From NCBI RefSeq assembly GCF_007673235.1, contig NZ_VDZH01000001.1, forward strand, positions 299,251 through 363,250: a DNA stretch of 64,000 nucleotides, read 5' to 3'. This DNA comes from Curtobacterium pusillum (GTDB taxonomy: Bacteria; Actinomycetota; Actinomycetes; Actinomycetales; Microbacteriaceae). The position numbers and the translations under genes are program-made. How positions within the stretch are numbered: position 1 is the first letter of the stretch; every line of letters starts with the position of its first letter. Below, in pieces: positions 26,686-37,500 of this stretch. The notes under the pieces were generated by a model. That model searched no databases. It was not told the DNA's origin and was given only the letters and a program-made list of their open reading frames with translations.

Positions 26686-28182
26686 GTGCAGCAAGCAGGC
26701 GAACGACCCGACCTGCGCTCGATCATCCGCACTCGGGCGGAGCAGGACGGCGAGCGCAACTACCTCGAGGACGCGCGCAGTGACCGCGTCCTGACCTACC
26801 GTGCCCTCGACGACGCCGTGTCCGCGTGGTCGTCGACGTTCGACGCGATCGGCGTCCCGGCGTCCGGCGCGGTCCTCGTCGACCTCGGTGACCCGCTCGC
26901 CTTCGCCGTCGTGCACCTCGCCGCCCTCGCGACCGGTCGCCGTGCGATCCCCGTCGACACCGGCCAGCCGACGACGGAACCCGGTCGGCTCGCCGACCTG
27001 ATCGGTGGTGCCTCCATGGTGGTGTCGGACCGCGCCGTCGACGCGACCGTCCCCGGGGCTCCCGCCAGCGGGATCGACGCGGCCACGTTCCTCCCGGCCG
27101 GCGTCCGCGACGGCGACCTGCCGTCGGAGAGCCCGGATGCTCCGGGCGAGGGATCGGTCGTGCTGTTCACCTCCGGGTCGACCGGCACGCCGAAGGGTGT
27201 CGAACTGCCCGAGTCGCAGCTGCTCTTCGTGGCACGCGCCGTCGCACGCCACAACGCCCTCACGTCGGCGGACCGCGGCTTCAACTCCCTGCCGCTCTTC
27301 CACGTGAACGCCGAGGTCGTTGGCCTGCTCGCGACACTGGTGTCCGGCGCGACGCTCGTGCTCGACCGACGCTTCCGCCGTACCGGGTTCTGGGAGCTGC
27401 TCGCCGAGCGACGGATCACCTGGCTGAACGCGGTGCCGGCGATCCTCGCGGTCCTCGCGAAGACCGGCCCGCTGGACTTCCCGGAGGGCCTGCGCTTCGT
27501 CCGCAGTGCGTCGGCTCCGCTGCCCGACCCGGTGCGTCAGGCGCTGGGCGACGTCCCGCTCGTCGTGAGCTGGGGGATGACCGAGGGCGCGTCGCAGATC
27601 ACCGCGACGCCGCTCGGTGCGTCGGCACGCGTCGGGACCGTGGGCGTGCCAGTGGGTTCGGAGGTGCAGGTCCGGGGCGAGGACGGCTCCGTCCTGCCCG
27701 CCGACGAGGTCGGTGCGCTCTGGGTCCGCGGCGAGGGCATCGTCCACCGCTACCTGTTCGGCCGCGCCGCCGAACGCTTCGACGCCGACGGCTGGCTGAG
27801 CACGGGTGACGTCGGCTCGGTGTCGGCGGACGGATGGGTGTCCCTCGCGGGGCGCTCCGACGACGTGATCAACCGCGGTGGCGAGAAGGTCTACCCGTCC
27901 GAGGTCGAGGACGTCCTGCTCGGGGACGAACGCGTCCTCGAGGCCGTGGTCGTCGGACGCCCGCACGACGTCCTCGGTGCCGTGCCGATCGCGTACGTCA
28001 TCCCGCAACCCGACGAGCCGGTCGACGCCGAGGCCCTCGTCGCCGACCTGACCGCACGCGCCGAGGCACGCCTCACCCGGTTCCGGCGCCCCGTCGAGAT
28101 CGTCGTCGTACCCGACCTGCCCCGCGCACCGACCGGCAAGGTGCAGCGGGCGAAGGTGCGCACGATGGCCGCCCACCCGTGA
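26686..28182 (+). CDS. AMP-dependent acyl-CoA synthetase/ligase family protein
   Basis: 498-residue class I adenylate-forming enzyme that should activate a carboxylic acid via acyl-AMP. Phosphate-binding loop LFTSGSTGTPKG at about 160-172, adenine motif VSWGMTEGASQ, GWLSTGDVG, the hinge GRSDDVINRGGEKVYPSEVE and the C-terminal catalytic Lys485 in PTGKVQRAK. The substrate pocket cannot be read by eye; a long- or medium-chain fatty or aryl acid is possible. It overlaps the acyltransferase gene by 4 bp (GTGA), which suggests that the activated acyl group or its product is used by that membrane enzyme (inference). Confidence 0.9.
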   Translation: MQQAGERPDLRSIIRTRAEQDGERNYLEDARSDRVLTYRALDDAVSAWSSTFDAIGVPASGAVLVDLGDPLAFAVVHLAALATGRRAIPVDTGQPTTEPGRLADLIGGASMVVSDRAVDATVPGAPASGIDAATFLPAGVRDGDLPSESPDAPGEGSVVLFTSGSTGTPKGVELPESQLLFVARAVARHNALTSADRGFNSLPLFHVNAEVVGLLATLVSGATLVLDRRFRRTGFWELLAERRITWLNAVPAILAVLAKTGPLDFPEGLRFVRSASAPLPDPVRQALGDVPLVVSWGMTEGASQITATPLGASARVGTVGVPVGSEVQVRGEDGSVLPADEVGALWVRGEGIVHRYLFGRAAERFDADGWLSTGDVGSVSADGWVSLAGRSDDVINRGGEKVYPSEVEDVLLGDERVLEAVVVGRPHDVLGAVPIAYVIPQPDEPVDAEALVADLTARAEARLTRFRRPVEIVVVPDLPRAPTGKVQRAKVRTMAAHP

Positions 28183-29477
28183 GCGCCGCTGCCACCGCTC
28201 CGAGCACCGGCGAGCAGACGCCCACCCGGACCGCGGAGGGGAAGCCCCGTCACCTGTACGAGGTGGACGTCCTCCGCATCCTCACCTTCGCGTGCGTGAT
28301 CGGCGTCCACACCACGAGCCACACGGTCGCCACCGACGACGTGCCGCTGAACGCACTGCTCGGGCTGTTGCACTTCACCCGCCTGGTGTTCTTCTCGCTC
28401 ACGGCGTTCGTGCTCGTGTACAGCTACACGCTCCGGCCGCGGCCGATGGCGCAGTTCTGGCCGAAGCGCTTCCTGCTCGTGGGTGTGCCGTACCTGGCGT
28501 GGTCGTTCGTCTACATCGCCGCGTCGTGGTTGCTCAGCAGCACCCGGCGAGGCGACGTCCCCGACCTCGTCCGCACCTACGCCGAGGGCATCGTCACCGG
28601 AGTCTCCTGGTACCACCTGTACTTCCTGCTCGTGACCATGCAGGTGTACCTGCTGCTGCCGGTGATCGTCTGGCTCGTCCGGAGGACCCGCGGCCACCAC
28701 GTCACCCTGCTCGTCGTCTCCCTGGTGGTCCAGCTGGTCGTCTTCGCCGGGTACAAGTACTTCCCCGCGAGCGACGCCTGGCTGCAGGGGTACCAGAAGC
28801 AGTTCTTCTTCTCGTACGTGTTCTTCATCGTGTCCGGCGCCATCGCCGCGGACCACGCCGACCGCTTCCTCCGCTTCATCCGCGTCCACCGGCGTGCCGT
28901 GCTCTGGGGCTTCGCCGGGGTGGGCGTCCTCACCCTCGGCGTCTGGGCGCTGCAGGTCGGGCTCGGGCAGTCGCTCTACGCCGCCGGCACGCCGTTGCAG
29001 CCGATCCAGGCGGTCTGGAGCGGCGCGGTCTTCGTCGGGTTCCTGGCGATCGGAGCCCGCTGGGCGGACCGACGCCGGCCCGGCAGCCCGCTCGCACGCT
29101 TCATCGACTACGGGTCGGACCGGTCGTTCGGGATCTTCCTGAGCCACCCGTTCATGATCTGGATCCTGCTGTACGGCGACAGCTGGCTCGAGCGGGTCGT
29201 GCCGAAGCCGTGGCTGACGCTCGTGACGTACCTGCTCGTGCTCGTGCTGTCCGTCGCGGTGACGGAACTGTTCCGGTGGACGCCGTTGAGCGTGCCGCTG
29301 ACCGGGCGGCCGTCGCTCGCGTCCCGCGGGCAGCGGGAGGCACGGGCGCGGAAGCGTGCGGCTGCTGCGGGGGCGCCGTCGCCGGTGCCCGCACCGGCGC
29401 GGTCGGCGGAGCCGGTCGAACCCGACGACGCGCTCGTGGGCGAGACGGACGACGTGGGGCGGCGCGCCGCGCGCTGA
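28179..29477 (+). CDS. acyltransferase 3 family membrane protein
   Basis: 432-residue integral membrane acyltransferase with about ten transmembrane helices. The N-terminal motif YEVDVLRILTFACVIGVH carries the family's catalytic His, followed by FFSLTAFVLVYSY. The C-terminal 65 residues are basic, then Ala- and Pro-rich, and probably cytoplasmic. Family members O-acylate polysaccharides, lipids or antibiotics (OafA, NodX). The GTG at 28179 overlaps the stop of the acyl-CoA synthetase. A 572-bp repeat-filled non-coding block follows. Confidence 0.88.
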   Translation: MSAAATAPSTGEQTPTRTAEGKPRHLYEVDVLRILTFACVIGVHTTSHTVATDDVPLNALLGLLHFTRLVFFSLTAFVLVYSYTLRPRPMAQFWPKRFLLVGVPYLAWSFVYIAASWLLSSTRRGDVPDLVRTYAEGIVTGVSWYHLYFLLVTMQVYLLLPVIVWLVRRTRGHHVTLLVVSLVVQLVVFAGYKYFPASDAWLQGYQKQFFFSYVFFIVSGAIAADHADRFLRFIRVHRRAVLWGFAGVGVLTLGVWALQVGLGQSLYAAGTPLQPIQAVWSGAVFVGFLAIGARWADRRRPGSPLARFIDYGSDRSFGIFLSHPFMIWILLYGDSWLERVVPKPWLTLVTYLLVLVLSVAVTELFRWTPLSVPLTGRPSLASRGQREARARKRAAAAGAPSPVPAPARSAEPVEPDDALVGETDDVGRRAAR

Positions 29478-29502
29478 CGCGGGCTGCGGCGGGGTCGCTC
29501 CC

Positions 29503-29970
29503 GCGAAAGCGACAGTGTGCTGCGGATGGTTCCGCGGAATCTGTCGCGTTCACGGCAGCAACGTGGCGCGGTTGACGGGATCTGTCGCTTCGGCGAGTGG
29601 GTGTCGGTCCGGAGGCGCGGGACGGGCTGGCGCCGCGCCTGCCGTCCGGTAGGCGCTGCGTCGCGAAAGCGACAGAGTGCTGCGGACGGTTCCGCGCAAT
29701 CCGTCGCCTTGGCGGTAGCAAGGTGCTGCGCGTGACCGGATCTGTCGCTTCGGCGAGTGGGTGTCGGTCTGGAGGCGCGGGGCGGGCTGGCACCGTGCCT
29801 CCAGGCCGGTGGACGCTGCGTCGCGAAAGCGACAGAGTGCTGCGAATGGTTCCACGCAATCTGTCGGGTTGGCGGCAGGAAGGTGGTGCGGTTGACGGGA
29901 TCCGTCGCTTCGGCGAGCGGGTGTCGGCCCGGAGGCGCGGGGCGGGCTGGCACCGCGCCTCCCGTCCGGT
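29503..29970. repeat. 160-bp unit repeated three times in tandem
   Basis: GCGAAAGCGACAG begins each copy at 29503, 29663 and 29823; CGCTTCGGCGAG recurs at 29586, 29746 and 29906, and GGAGGCGCGGG at 29611, 29771 and 29931. The step is exactly 160 bp each time with no indels, while scattered substitutions distinguish the copies. Within a unit, CTGTCGCTT at about +80 is complementary to AAGCGACAG at its start, so each copy can fold. Confidence 0.9.
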
Positions 29971-30039
29971 GCCGCGCGAGCGGGCGAAATGCGCACCTTT
30001 CGAGTGCCGAGAGTGACGAATTTCGCCCGCTCGCGCGGC
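29971..30039. terminator. 20-bp perfect hairpin downstream of the MFS gene
   Basis: GCCGCGCGAGCGGGCGAAAT (29971-29990) is perfectly complementary to 30020-30039 across a 29-nt loop. It ends 11 bp from the MFS stop codon and would terminate transcripts from either side. Confidence 0.7.
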
Positions 30040-30049
30040 GAGCGGGCCG

Positions 30050-31378
30050 TCAGGCGGCCGGCTGCTCGGCCTTCGGGGTGCCGATCTCGAGGACGCCGTC
30101 GGTCATCGTGAGCCGCTGCGGCTTCATGACCCACGCGACGACCGCAGCCGCCGCGAGCAGTGCGCACGACAGCGCGAACGGCAGTTGCCAGCCAGAGGCG
30201 TCGATGAGCACGCCGAACACGATCGGCGAGATGACGCCGGCGATGCCGAAGCCGGTGTTCATGAAGCCGGACGCCGTGCCGGACCACTGGGGCGCGACGT
30301 CCATCGGGATCGCCCAGAGGTTCGCGTTGCAGAGCTCGAGGAAGAAGAACGAGAGGGCGAGGGAGATCGTCGCCACGACGAGCCCCTGCCCGATGACGAG
30401 CGGAAGGAGGCAGACGAGCGAGCCGCCCAGTCCGATGACGAGCACGATCCGTCGGGCGTTCCGGCTGTTGCCCCCTCGGTGGATGATGCGGTCGCTCAGC
30501 ATGCCGCCGACCGTGTCGCCGACGACGCCAGCGAGCAGCACCAGGGTGGTGAAGAGCGCGAACTGGCTGATCGGCAGGCCGTACGTGCTGCTCAGGAAGG
30601 TCGGGATCCAGGTGAGGAACACCCAGAGCACCCAGCCGTAGCCGAAGTCGACGAAGGTGACCGGCAGGATCTGGCGGGCGAGCGTGCGCCACGGGACGGG
30701 CGGGCGGGTCGCGCGGGTCTCGACCGGCGGGAGCTCGTCGAGTTCGACCTGCTTGATGCCCGCGGTGTCCTCGGGCTTGTCGCGGAACCAGACGAACCAG
30801 ACGATGGCCCAGGCGATCGACAGGACGGCGGTCGCGAAGAACGCCCAGCGCCAGCTGCCGGTGGCGCCGATCACCCATGCGACGAGGAGCGGTGCGAGGG
30901 CGTTCCCGAGCCGGGCGGCCGAGTGCACGACGCCCTGCGCGAAGCCGTTCCGGTCGCGGGGGATCCAGCGGCTCATCGCCTGGGTCGCTGCGGGGAACGC
31001 TGCGGCCTCACTGAGACCGAGGAGTGCGCGGGCGGCGAAGAGGGTCCAGAACCCGACCGAGAACCCCGTCCACAGGGTCGCCACGCCCCAGACGACGGTG
31101 ATGACGAAGAGGGCCTTCCGCGGGCCGAACTTCTCGGCGATGGTCCCCCCGAAGACCTGCAGCAGCGCGTACGGCAGGGCGAAGGCGGAGACGATGAGCC
31201 CCGCCGTCGTCTCGTTGAAGCCGAAGTCCTCGGTGATGTGGGGGAGTGCGGTGGAGATGTTCGTGCGGTCGATGTACGAGATCGCGTACATGCAGCACAG
31301 CAGCATGAGCACCCGCCCGCGGATGCGTCCGCGGATCGGGGTGCCCTTCGTCGGTGCGGCGGGGGTCGCCGTCGTCAT
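30050..31378 (-). CDS. MFS transporter, anion:cation symporter (ACS) type
   Basis: 442-residue major facilitator with twelve predicted membrane helices. Helix 1 and loop [21 protein letters not shown] is the typical start of the ACS family (D-galactonate, phthalate, glucarate, tartrate transporters), and [15 protein letters not shown] is the loop 2-3 signature. Middle loop about 200-245 with [16 protein letters not shown]. The substrate is probably an organic acid anion; no catabolic genes are nearby to narrow it. The ATG at 31378 is preceded by GAAGAGG. It is divergent from uvrB with 157 bp between the starts. Confidence 0.9.
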   Translation of the reverse strand: MTTATPAAPTKGTPIRGRIRGRVLMLLCCMYAISYIDRTNISTALPHITEDFGFNETTAGLIVSAFALPYALLQVFGGTIAEKFGPRKALFVITVVWGVATLWTGFSVGFWTLFAARALLGLSEAAAFPAATQAMSRWIPRDRNGFAQGVVHSAARLGNALAPLLVAWVIGATGSWRWAFFATAVLSIAWAIVWFVWFRDKPEDTAGIKQVELDELPPVETRATRPPVPWRTLARQILPVTFVDFGYGWVLWVFLTWIPTFLSSTYGLPISQFALFTTLVLLAGVVGDTVGGMLSDRIIHRGGNSRNARRIVLVIGLGGSLVCLLPLVIGQGLVVATISLALSFFFLELCNANLWAIPMDVAPQWSGTASGFMNTGFGIAGVISPIVFGVLIDASGWQLPFALSCALLAAAAVVAWVMKPQRLTMTDGVLEIGTPKAEQPAA

Positions 31379-31522
31379 GGGGCCTCTTCGGGGAGTGAGA
31401 AGGTGTCGGGTTGCTGAACGGATCGGAGGCTATGCCCGGTCGCTATCAGCCGTCTTGGAGGCTGCTTGGGACGGACGATACGCCGAGGGCGAGCAGACGG
31501 CTCCGGTGTCAGGGGTCCCGAC

Positions 31523-31528
31523 TACCGT
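31523..31528 (+). promoter_or_regulatory. -10 element, leaderless start of uvrB
   Basis: TACCGT, 7 nt before the ATG at 31536. Confidence 0.5.
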
Positions 31529-31535
31529 TGGAGCC

Positions 31536-33620
31536 ATGGCAGTGTCAATCGAGCCCACGCGCGCGGTCCGCCCGTTCGAGGTCATCAGCGAGTACTCGCC
31601 GAGCGGCGACCAGCCCGCGGCGATCGCCGAACTCGCGGGACGGATCAACGCCGGTGAGACCGACGTGGTGCTGCTCGGTGCGACCGGTACCGGCAAGTCC
31701 GCGACCACCGCCTGGCTCATCGAGCAGGTGCAGCGGCCGACGCTCGTCCTCGCGCACAACAAGACGCTCGCGGCCCAGCTCGCGAACGAGTTCCGCAGCC
31801 TGCTGCCGGAGAACGCGGTCGAGTACTTCGTCTCCTACTACGACTACTACCAGCCCGAGGCGTACGTCCCGCAGACGGACACCTTCATCGAGAAGGACTC
31901 CTCGGTCAACGCCGAGGTCGAGCGGCTCCGGCACTCGACGACGAACTCCCTGCTCAGCCGGCGCGACGTCGTGGTGGTGTCGACGGTGTCCTGCATCTAC
32001 GGTCTCGGGACGCCGGAGCAGTACATGAACGCGTCCGTCGCGCTGCACGTCGGCCAGACGATCTCGCGCGACCAGCTCGTCCGCAAGTTCGTCGCGATGC
32101 AGTACCAGCGCAACGACGTCGACTTCGCCCGCGGCACGTTCCGGGTCCGCGGCGACACGCTCGAGATCATCCCGATGTACGAAGAGCAGGCGATCCGTAT
32201 CGAGATGTTCGGTGACGAGGTCGAGGCGCTGTCGTACCTGCACCCGCTCACCGGCAACGTGATCGAGGACATGCCCGCAGTGTCGATCTTCCCGGCGTCG
32301 CACTACGTCGCCGACACCGAGGTGATGCACCGGGCCATCGGCACCATCAAGGAAGAACTGGCCGAGCGCCTCGCCGAACTCGAGGGGCAGGGCAAGCTGC
32401 TCGAAGCCCAGCGGCTGCGGATGCGCACCACGTTCGACATCGAGATGATGGAGCAGATCGGCTTCTGCTCCGGCATCGAGAACTACTCGCGGCACATGGA
32501 CGGCCGTGGCGCGGGCGAGCCGCCGCACTGCCTGCTCGACTTCTTCCCCGACGACCTCCTCATCGTGATCGACGAGTCGCACGTCACGGTGCCGCAGATC
32601 GGTGCGATGTACGAGGGCGACGCCTCCCGGAAGCGCACGCTCGTCGAACACGGCTTCCGCCTGCCGAGTGCGCTCGACAACCGCCCGCTGACGTGGGAGG
32701 AGTTCCTCGAGCGCTCCGGGCAGAAGGTGTACTTGTCGGCGACGCCGGGGCGGTACGAGCTCGGCGTGACCGACAGCGTCGTGGAGCAGATCATCCGCCC
32801 GACGGGCCTGATCGACCCCGAGATCGTCGTGAAGCCGAGCGACGGCCAGATCGACGACCTGCTCGAGGAGATCAAGCAGCGCGTCGACAAGGACGAACGT
32901 GTGCTCGTCACCACGCTGACGAAGCGGATGGCGGAGGAACTCACCGACTTCCTCGGCAACGCCGGCGTCCGGGTCCGGTACCTGCACTCCGACGTCGACA
33001 CCCTGAAGCGCGTGGAGCTCCTGACCGAGCTCCGCCAGGGCGTCTACGACGTGCTCGTCGGCATCAACCTGCTGCGCGAGGGCCTCGACCTGCCCGAGGT
33101 CTCCCTGGTCGCCATCCTCGACGCCGACAAGGAGGGCTTCCTCCGCTCGTCGACGTCGCTCATCCAGACGATCGGTCGAGCTGCCCGCAACGTGTCGGGC
33201 CAGGTGCTCATGTACGCCGACAAGATGACCGACTCGATGAAGCAGGCGATCGAGGAGACCGACCGCCGTCGCGAGAAGCAGGTCGCCTACAACACCGAGC
33301 ACGGCATCGACCCGCAGCCGCTCCGCAAGAAGATCGCCGACATCACCGAGGTGCTGCAGCGCGAGAACGACGACACGAAGGCGCTGCTCGAGGGACGTCC
33401 CGGCGCCGACGGTCGCCGCTCGCCCACGCCGAACCTGAAGCGCGGCGGCATCGCGGGCGAGGGCGCGACCCAGCTCGAGGCGACCATCGGCGACCTCAAC
33501 GGACAGATGCTGCAGGCCGCGGCCGAGCTGAAGTTCGAGCTGGCCGCCCGCCTTCGCGACGAGGTGCAGGACCTCAAGAAGGCACTGCGGCAGATGGAGT
33601 CCGCCGGCCATGTCAGCTGA
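31536..33620 (+). CDS. uvrB: excinuclease ABC subunit B
   Basis: Damage-verifying helicase-like subunit of nucleotide excision repair. 694 residues: Walker [11 protein letters not shown] at 48-57, the beta-hairpin region [19 protein letters not shown], helicase motifs LIVIDESH and [11 protein letters not shown], and a C-terminal UVR motif ([19 protein letters not shown]) that contacts UvrA or UvrC. The ATG at 31536 is fixed by the conserved N-terminus ([17 protein letters not shown]) and a leaderless -10; the open frame extends far upstream without similarity. It overlaps the next gene by 11 bp. Confidence 0.97.
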   Translation: MAVSIEPTRAVRPFEVISEYSPSGDQPAAIAELAGRINAGETDVVLLGATGTGKSATTAWLIEQVQRPTLVLAHNKTLAAQLANEFRSLLPENAVEYFVSYYDYYQPEAYVPQTDTFIEKDSSVNAEVERLRHSTTNSLLSRRDVVVVSTVSCIYGLGTPEQYMNASVALHVGQTISRDQLVRKFVAMQYQRNDVDFARGTFRVRGDTLEIIPMYEEQAIRIEMFGDEVEALSYLHPLTGNVIEDMPAVSIFPASHYVADTEVMHRAIGTIKEELAERLAELEGQGKLLEAQRLRMRTTFDIEMMEQIGFCSGIENYSRHMDGRGAGEPPHCLLDFFPDDLLIVIDESHVTVPQIGAMYEGDASRKRTLVEHGFRLPSALDNRPLTWEEFLERSGQKVYLSATPGRYELGVTDSVVEQIIRPTGLIDPEIVVKPSDGQIDDLLEEIKQRVDKDERVLVTTLTKRMAEELTDFLGNAGVRVRYLHSDVDTLKRVELLTELRQGVYDVLVGINLLREGLDLPEVSLVAILDADKEGFLRSSTSLIQTIGRAARNVSGQVLMYADKMTDSMKQAIEETDRRREKQVAYNTEHGIDPQPLRKKIADITEVLQRENDDTKALLEGRPGADGRRSPTPNLKRGGIAGEGATQLEATIGDLNGQMLQAAAELKFELAARLRDEVQDLKKALRQMESAGHVS

Positions 33621-34524
33621 CCGTCGGACCGTCGTCGTCACGGGGGCGAGCGCCGGCCTCGGGTACTTCGCGGCCGAACAGCTCGCGGACGCCGGGCACC
33701 GCGTGGTGCTCGCGACGCGCAGCGCGACCCGTGCCGCGGCAGCCGAGCGGAGCATCCGTCGCCACGTGCCGGACGCCGACCTCGGGCACGTGCACCTCGA
33801 CCTGGCCGACCTGGACAGCGTCCGGGCCGGTGCCGACGAACTCGCGCGGCTGGAACCGGACGGTGTGGACTCGATCGTCAACAACGCCGGCGTGGTCGGG
33901 TCCACCTCGATGCAGACCACGAGGCAGGGCACGGAGCTGCAGATCGGCACGAACCACCTGGGGCACTTCGCGTGGACCGCGCTGACACTCCCGCTGCTCG
34001 AGGCTCGGTCGGGGCGAGTGGTGCACCTCGGGTCGATCGCACACCGATGGGCGCGGCTCGACGGCGCCGACCCGCTCGGGGCCGGTCGCTACTCGAGCTA
34101 CCGGCAGTACGGCCGCAGCAAGCTCGCGGTGATGCTCTTCGGCTTCGAGCTCGCCGAACGGCTGGCGGACGCCGGGTCGACCGTCGCCAGCGTCGTCGCG
34201 CACCCGGGGTTCTCGCTCGACGTCCTCGCCCCCGAGCGACCGGACATCGCGGCCTCGCGGTCGGAGCCGGCGTGGACCCGCCCGGCGCAGCGGCTGTACG
34301 CCCAGGGCAAGGACGCTGGTGCGGAGCCCCTCGTGCACGCCGCGGTGGGCGCTGGTGTCCGCTCCGGGCAGTACTGGGGACCCGACGGCTGGATGCAGCT
34401 GCGGGGACCCGCGGCGGTCGTCCGTGCCGAACCGAAGGCCCACGACCGCACCGAGGCAGCCCGGCTCTGGGCCGCGAGTGAGCGGGCCTCCGGGGTCGCG
34501 TTCGCTCTCGACGCACTCGTCTGA
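33610..34524 (+). CDS. short-chain dehydrogenase/reductase
   Basis: 304-residue NAD(P)-dependent oxidoreductase of the SDR superfamily. Cofactor loop TGASAGLG at 11-18, NNAGVVG, catalytic Ser in HLGSIAH and the YGRSK (YxxxK) motif. The sequence pattern, with [17 protein letters not shown], resembles retinol dehydrogenase/WWOX-like SDRs; the substrate is unknown. It starts 11 bp inside uvrB and precedes uvrA, so it may be carried passively in the repair cluster. Confidence 0.9.
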   Translation: MSADRRTVVVTGASAGLGYFAAEQLADAGHRVVLATRSATRAAAAERSIRRHVPDADLGHVHLDLADLDSVRAGADELARLEPDGVDSIVNNAGVVGSTSMQTTRQGTELQIGTNHLGHFAWTALTLPLLEARSGRVVHLGSIAHRWARLDGADPLGAGRYSSYRQYGRSKLAVMLFGFELAERLADAGSTVASVVAHPGFSLDVLAPERPDIAASRSEPAWTRPAQRLYAQGKDAGAEPLVHAAVGAGVRSGQYWGPDGWMQLRGPAAVVRAEPKAHDRTEAARLWAASERASGVAFALDALV

Positions 34525-34558
34525 CCGTCCATCGCGGCCGAATGTCGGTGCCGCTTCG

Positions 34559-34564
34559 TAGAAT
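34559..34564 (+). promoter_or_regulatory. -10 element, near-leaderless start of uvrA
   Basis: TAGAAT, 8 nt before the ATG at 34573. Confidence 0.5.
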
Positions 34565-34572
34565 CGACGACG

Positions 34573-37500
34573 ATGACCATCACCTCTGACCGCGGTACCT
34601 CGACCTCGGGCCGGAACGCCTTCGGCGAGCCCGTTGACCTCCACCTCCCCGGCGGGACGGCACCCCACAGCACCTCGACGCTCAGCGTGCGGGGTGCTCG
34701 CGTGCACAACCTGCGTGACGTCGACCTCGAGATCCCGCGGGACTCGCTCGTCGTGTTCACCGGCCTGTCCGGATCCGGCAAGTCCTCGCTCGCGTTCGAC
34801 ACGATCTTCGCCGAGGGGCAACGTCGCTACGTGGAGTCGCTCTCCGCGTACGCGCGCCAGTTCCTCGGGCAGGTCGACCGTCCCGACGTCGACTTCATCG
34901 AGGGACTGTCGCCAGCGGTGTCGATCGACCAGAAGTCGACGAACCGCAACCCGCGCTCCACCGTCGGCACCATCACCGAGGTCTACGACTACATGCGTCT
35001 GCTCTGGGCGCGCATCGGCATCCCGCACTGCCCCGTCTGCGGCGAGGTGATCAGCAAGCAGAGCGTGCAGCAGATCGCCGACCAGCTCATGGAGTTCGAG
35101 TCCGGCACGCGCTTCCAGGTCCTCGCGCCCGTCATCTCCAAGAAGAAGGGCGAGTTCGTCGACCTCTTCCAGGAGCTCGCGGCGTCCGGCTACGCCCGCG
35201 CGATCGTCGACGGGGAGCGCATCCAGCTCAGCGACCCGCCGAAGCTCAAGAAGCAGGTCAAGCACGACATCTCGGTGATCGTCGACCGACTGGTCTCCAA
35301 CGAGGACATCCTCGGACGCCTCACCGACTCGCTCGAGACGGCGTTGCGCCTGACCGACGGCACGGTGGCGATCGACCTCGTCGACGCCGAGGGGCCCGGC
35401 GCGGTCCGGACCTACTCCGAGAACCTGTCGTGCCCGAACAACCACCCGCTGGCACTCACCGAGATCGAGCCGCGGACCTTCTCGTTCAACGCACCGTTCG
35501 GCGCCTGCCCGGAGTGCTCCGGCCTCGGGACACGCATGTCCGTCGACCCGGACCTCGTCCTCGGCGACCCCGAGGCGTCGCTGCGTGACGGCGTGCTGCT
35601 GCCCTGGACCGGCACGAGCGGGCTCTACTCGTACTTCGAGAAGCTCCTCGCCGGTCTCGGCAAGGAGCTCGGCTTCGACCTGGACACCCCGTGGAGCAAG
35701 CTCGACGCGTCGGTCCAGGCAGCGATCCTCACCGGCAAGGACTTCCAGGTGTCGGTGTCCTGGCGGAACCGCTTCGGCCGCGAGATGCGGTACACGAGCG
35801 GGTTCGAGGGCGTCATGCCCTACATCGAGCGCAAGTTCGCCGAGGCCGAGTCGGACTCGCAGCGGCAGCGGTTCCAGGGCTACCTGCGCGAGGTCCCATG
35901 CCCGGTCTGCGAGGGCACGCGCCTCAAGCCCGAGGTCCTCGCGGTCTCGGTCGACGGTCGGAGCATCGCGGACGTCACCGAGATGTCCCTCGACAACGCG
36001 TACGCGTTCATGGACAGCCTGACGCTGACGGAGCGCGAAGCGCACATCGCGGCGGCGGTCCTCCGCGAGATCCGGGCGCGCCTCGAGTTCCTGCTCGAGG
36101 TCGGCCTGAACTACCTCACGCTCGCACGCGGCGCCGGCGGCCTGTCCGGTGGCGAGGCACAGCGCATCCGTTTGGCGACGCAGATCGGTTCCGGCTTGAC
36201 CGGCGTCCTCTACGTCCTCGACGAACCGAGCATCGGCCTGCACCAGCGCGACAACCGGCGGCTCATCGACACCCTGGTGAAGCTCAAGGACCTCGGGAAC
36301 ACCCTGATCGTCGTCGAGCACGACGAGGACACCATCCGCACCGCGGACTGGGTCGTCGACATCGGCCCCGGCGCGGGCGTCAACGGCGGCAACGTCGTGC
36401 ACTCGGGGTCCTACGAGGGGATCATCGAGAACCGCGAGTCGATCACGGGGGACTACCTCGCCGGCCGACGCGCGATCGAGGTCCCGGCGGAGCGCCGCAA
36501 GGTCAACCTGAAGCGCACGATCAGTGTGCAGGGAGCGCGGGCGAACAACCTCAAGTCGATCGACGCGGACTTCCCGCTCGGCGTCTTCACCGCGGTCACC
36601 GGGGTGAGCGGCTCGGGCAAGTCCACGCTGGTCAACGACATCCTCTACAAGGTGCTCGCCAATCAGCTCAACGGGGCCCGGCACATCGCCGGCAAGCACA
36701 TCCGCGTGAAGGGCCTCGACCAGCTCGACAAGGTCGTGCACGTCGACCAGGCGCCGATCGGCCGCACGCCGCGGTCGAACCCGGCGACGTACACGGGTGT
36801 GTTCGACCGCATCCGTCAGCTGTTCGCCGAGACCCCTGAGGCGAAGGCGCGCGGGTACCAGCCCGGTCGCTTCAGCTTCAACGTCAAGGGCGGCCGCTGC
36901 GAGAACTGCTCCGGCGACGGCACGATCAAGATCGAGATGAACTTCCTGCCCGACGTCTACGTCGCGTGCGAGGTCTGCGGCGGTGCGCGCTACAACCGCG
37001 AGACGCTGCAGGTGCACTACAAGGGCAAGGACATCTCCGAGGTCCTGGACATGCCGATCAGCGAGGCTGCCGAGTTCTTCGAACCGATCTCCGCGATCCA
37101 CCGCTACATGGCGACCCTGGTCGACGTCGGCCTCGGCTACGTCCGGCTCGGGCAGAGCGCGACGACCCTCTCCGGTGGCGAGGCACAGCGCGTGAAGCTC
37201 GCGACCGAGCTGCAGCGGCGCTCGAACGGCCGGACCGTCTACGTGCTCGACGAGCCGACGACGGGCCTGCACTTCGAGGACGTCCGGAAGCTGCTGCTGG
37301 TGCTGCAGAGCCTGGTCGACAAGGGCAACACCGTGATCACGATCGAGCACAACCTCGACGTCATCAAGTCGGCGGACTGGCTCATCGACATGGGCCCGGA
37401 AGGCGGTTCCGGTGGCGGGACGGTCCTGGCGACCGGCACCCCGGAGCACGTCGCGAACGTGCCAGAGAGCCACACCGGTGTGTTCCTCAAGGAGATCTTC

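Larger units (their letters stand above)
29478..30049. other. 572-bp non-coding block filled with repeats
   Basis: No gene is supported here: open frames in it are not conserved between its own repeat copies. It holds a 160-bp unit in three tandem copies (29503-29970), each with a family 1 palindrome arm, followed by a 20-bp-stem hairpin (29971-30039). The neighbours, an acyltransferase (plus) and an MFS gene (minus), converge on it. Confidence 0.8.

Noticed and set aside
29503..29970. CRISPR array
   Set aside because: The repeats are 160 bp, contiguous and without unique spacers; no cas genes are nearby.
29478..30049. Small proteins in the 160-bp repeat block
   Set aside because: The same frame is not kept across copies (160 is not a multiple of three) and no ribosome-binding sites stand out.
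31379..34572. LexA/SOS boxes upstream of uvrB and uvrA
   Set aside because: No TCGAAC-N4-GTTCGA-like site is visible in either upstream region.
34504..34572. Horizontal transfer of the SDR gene between uvrB and uvrA
   Set aside because: Its base composition and codon use match the neighbours, and it overlaps uvrB, so there is no sequence sign of recent transfer.
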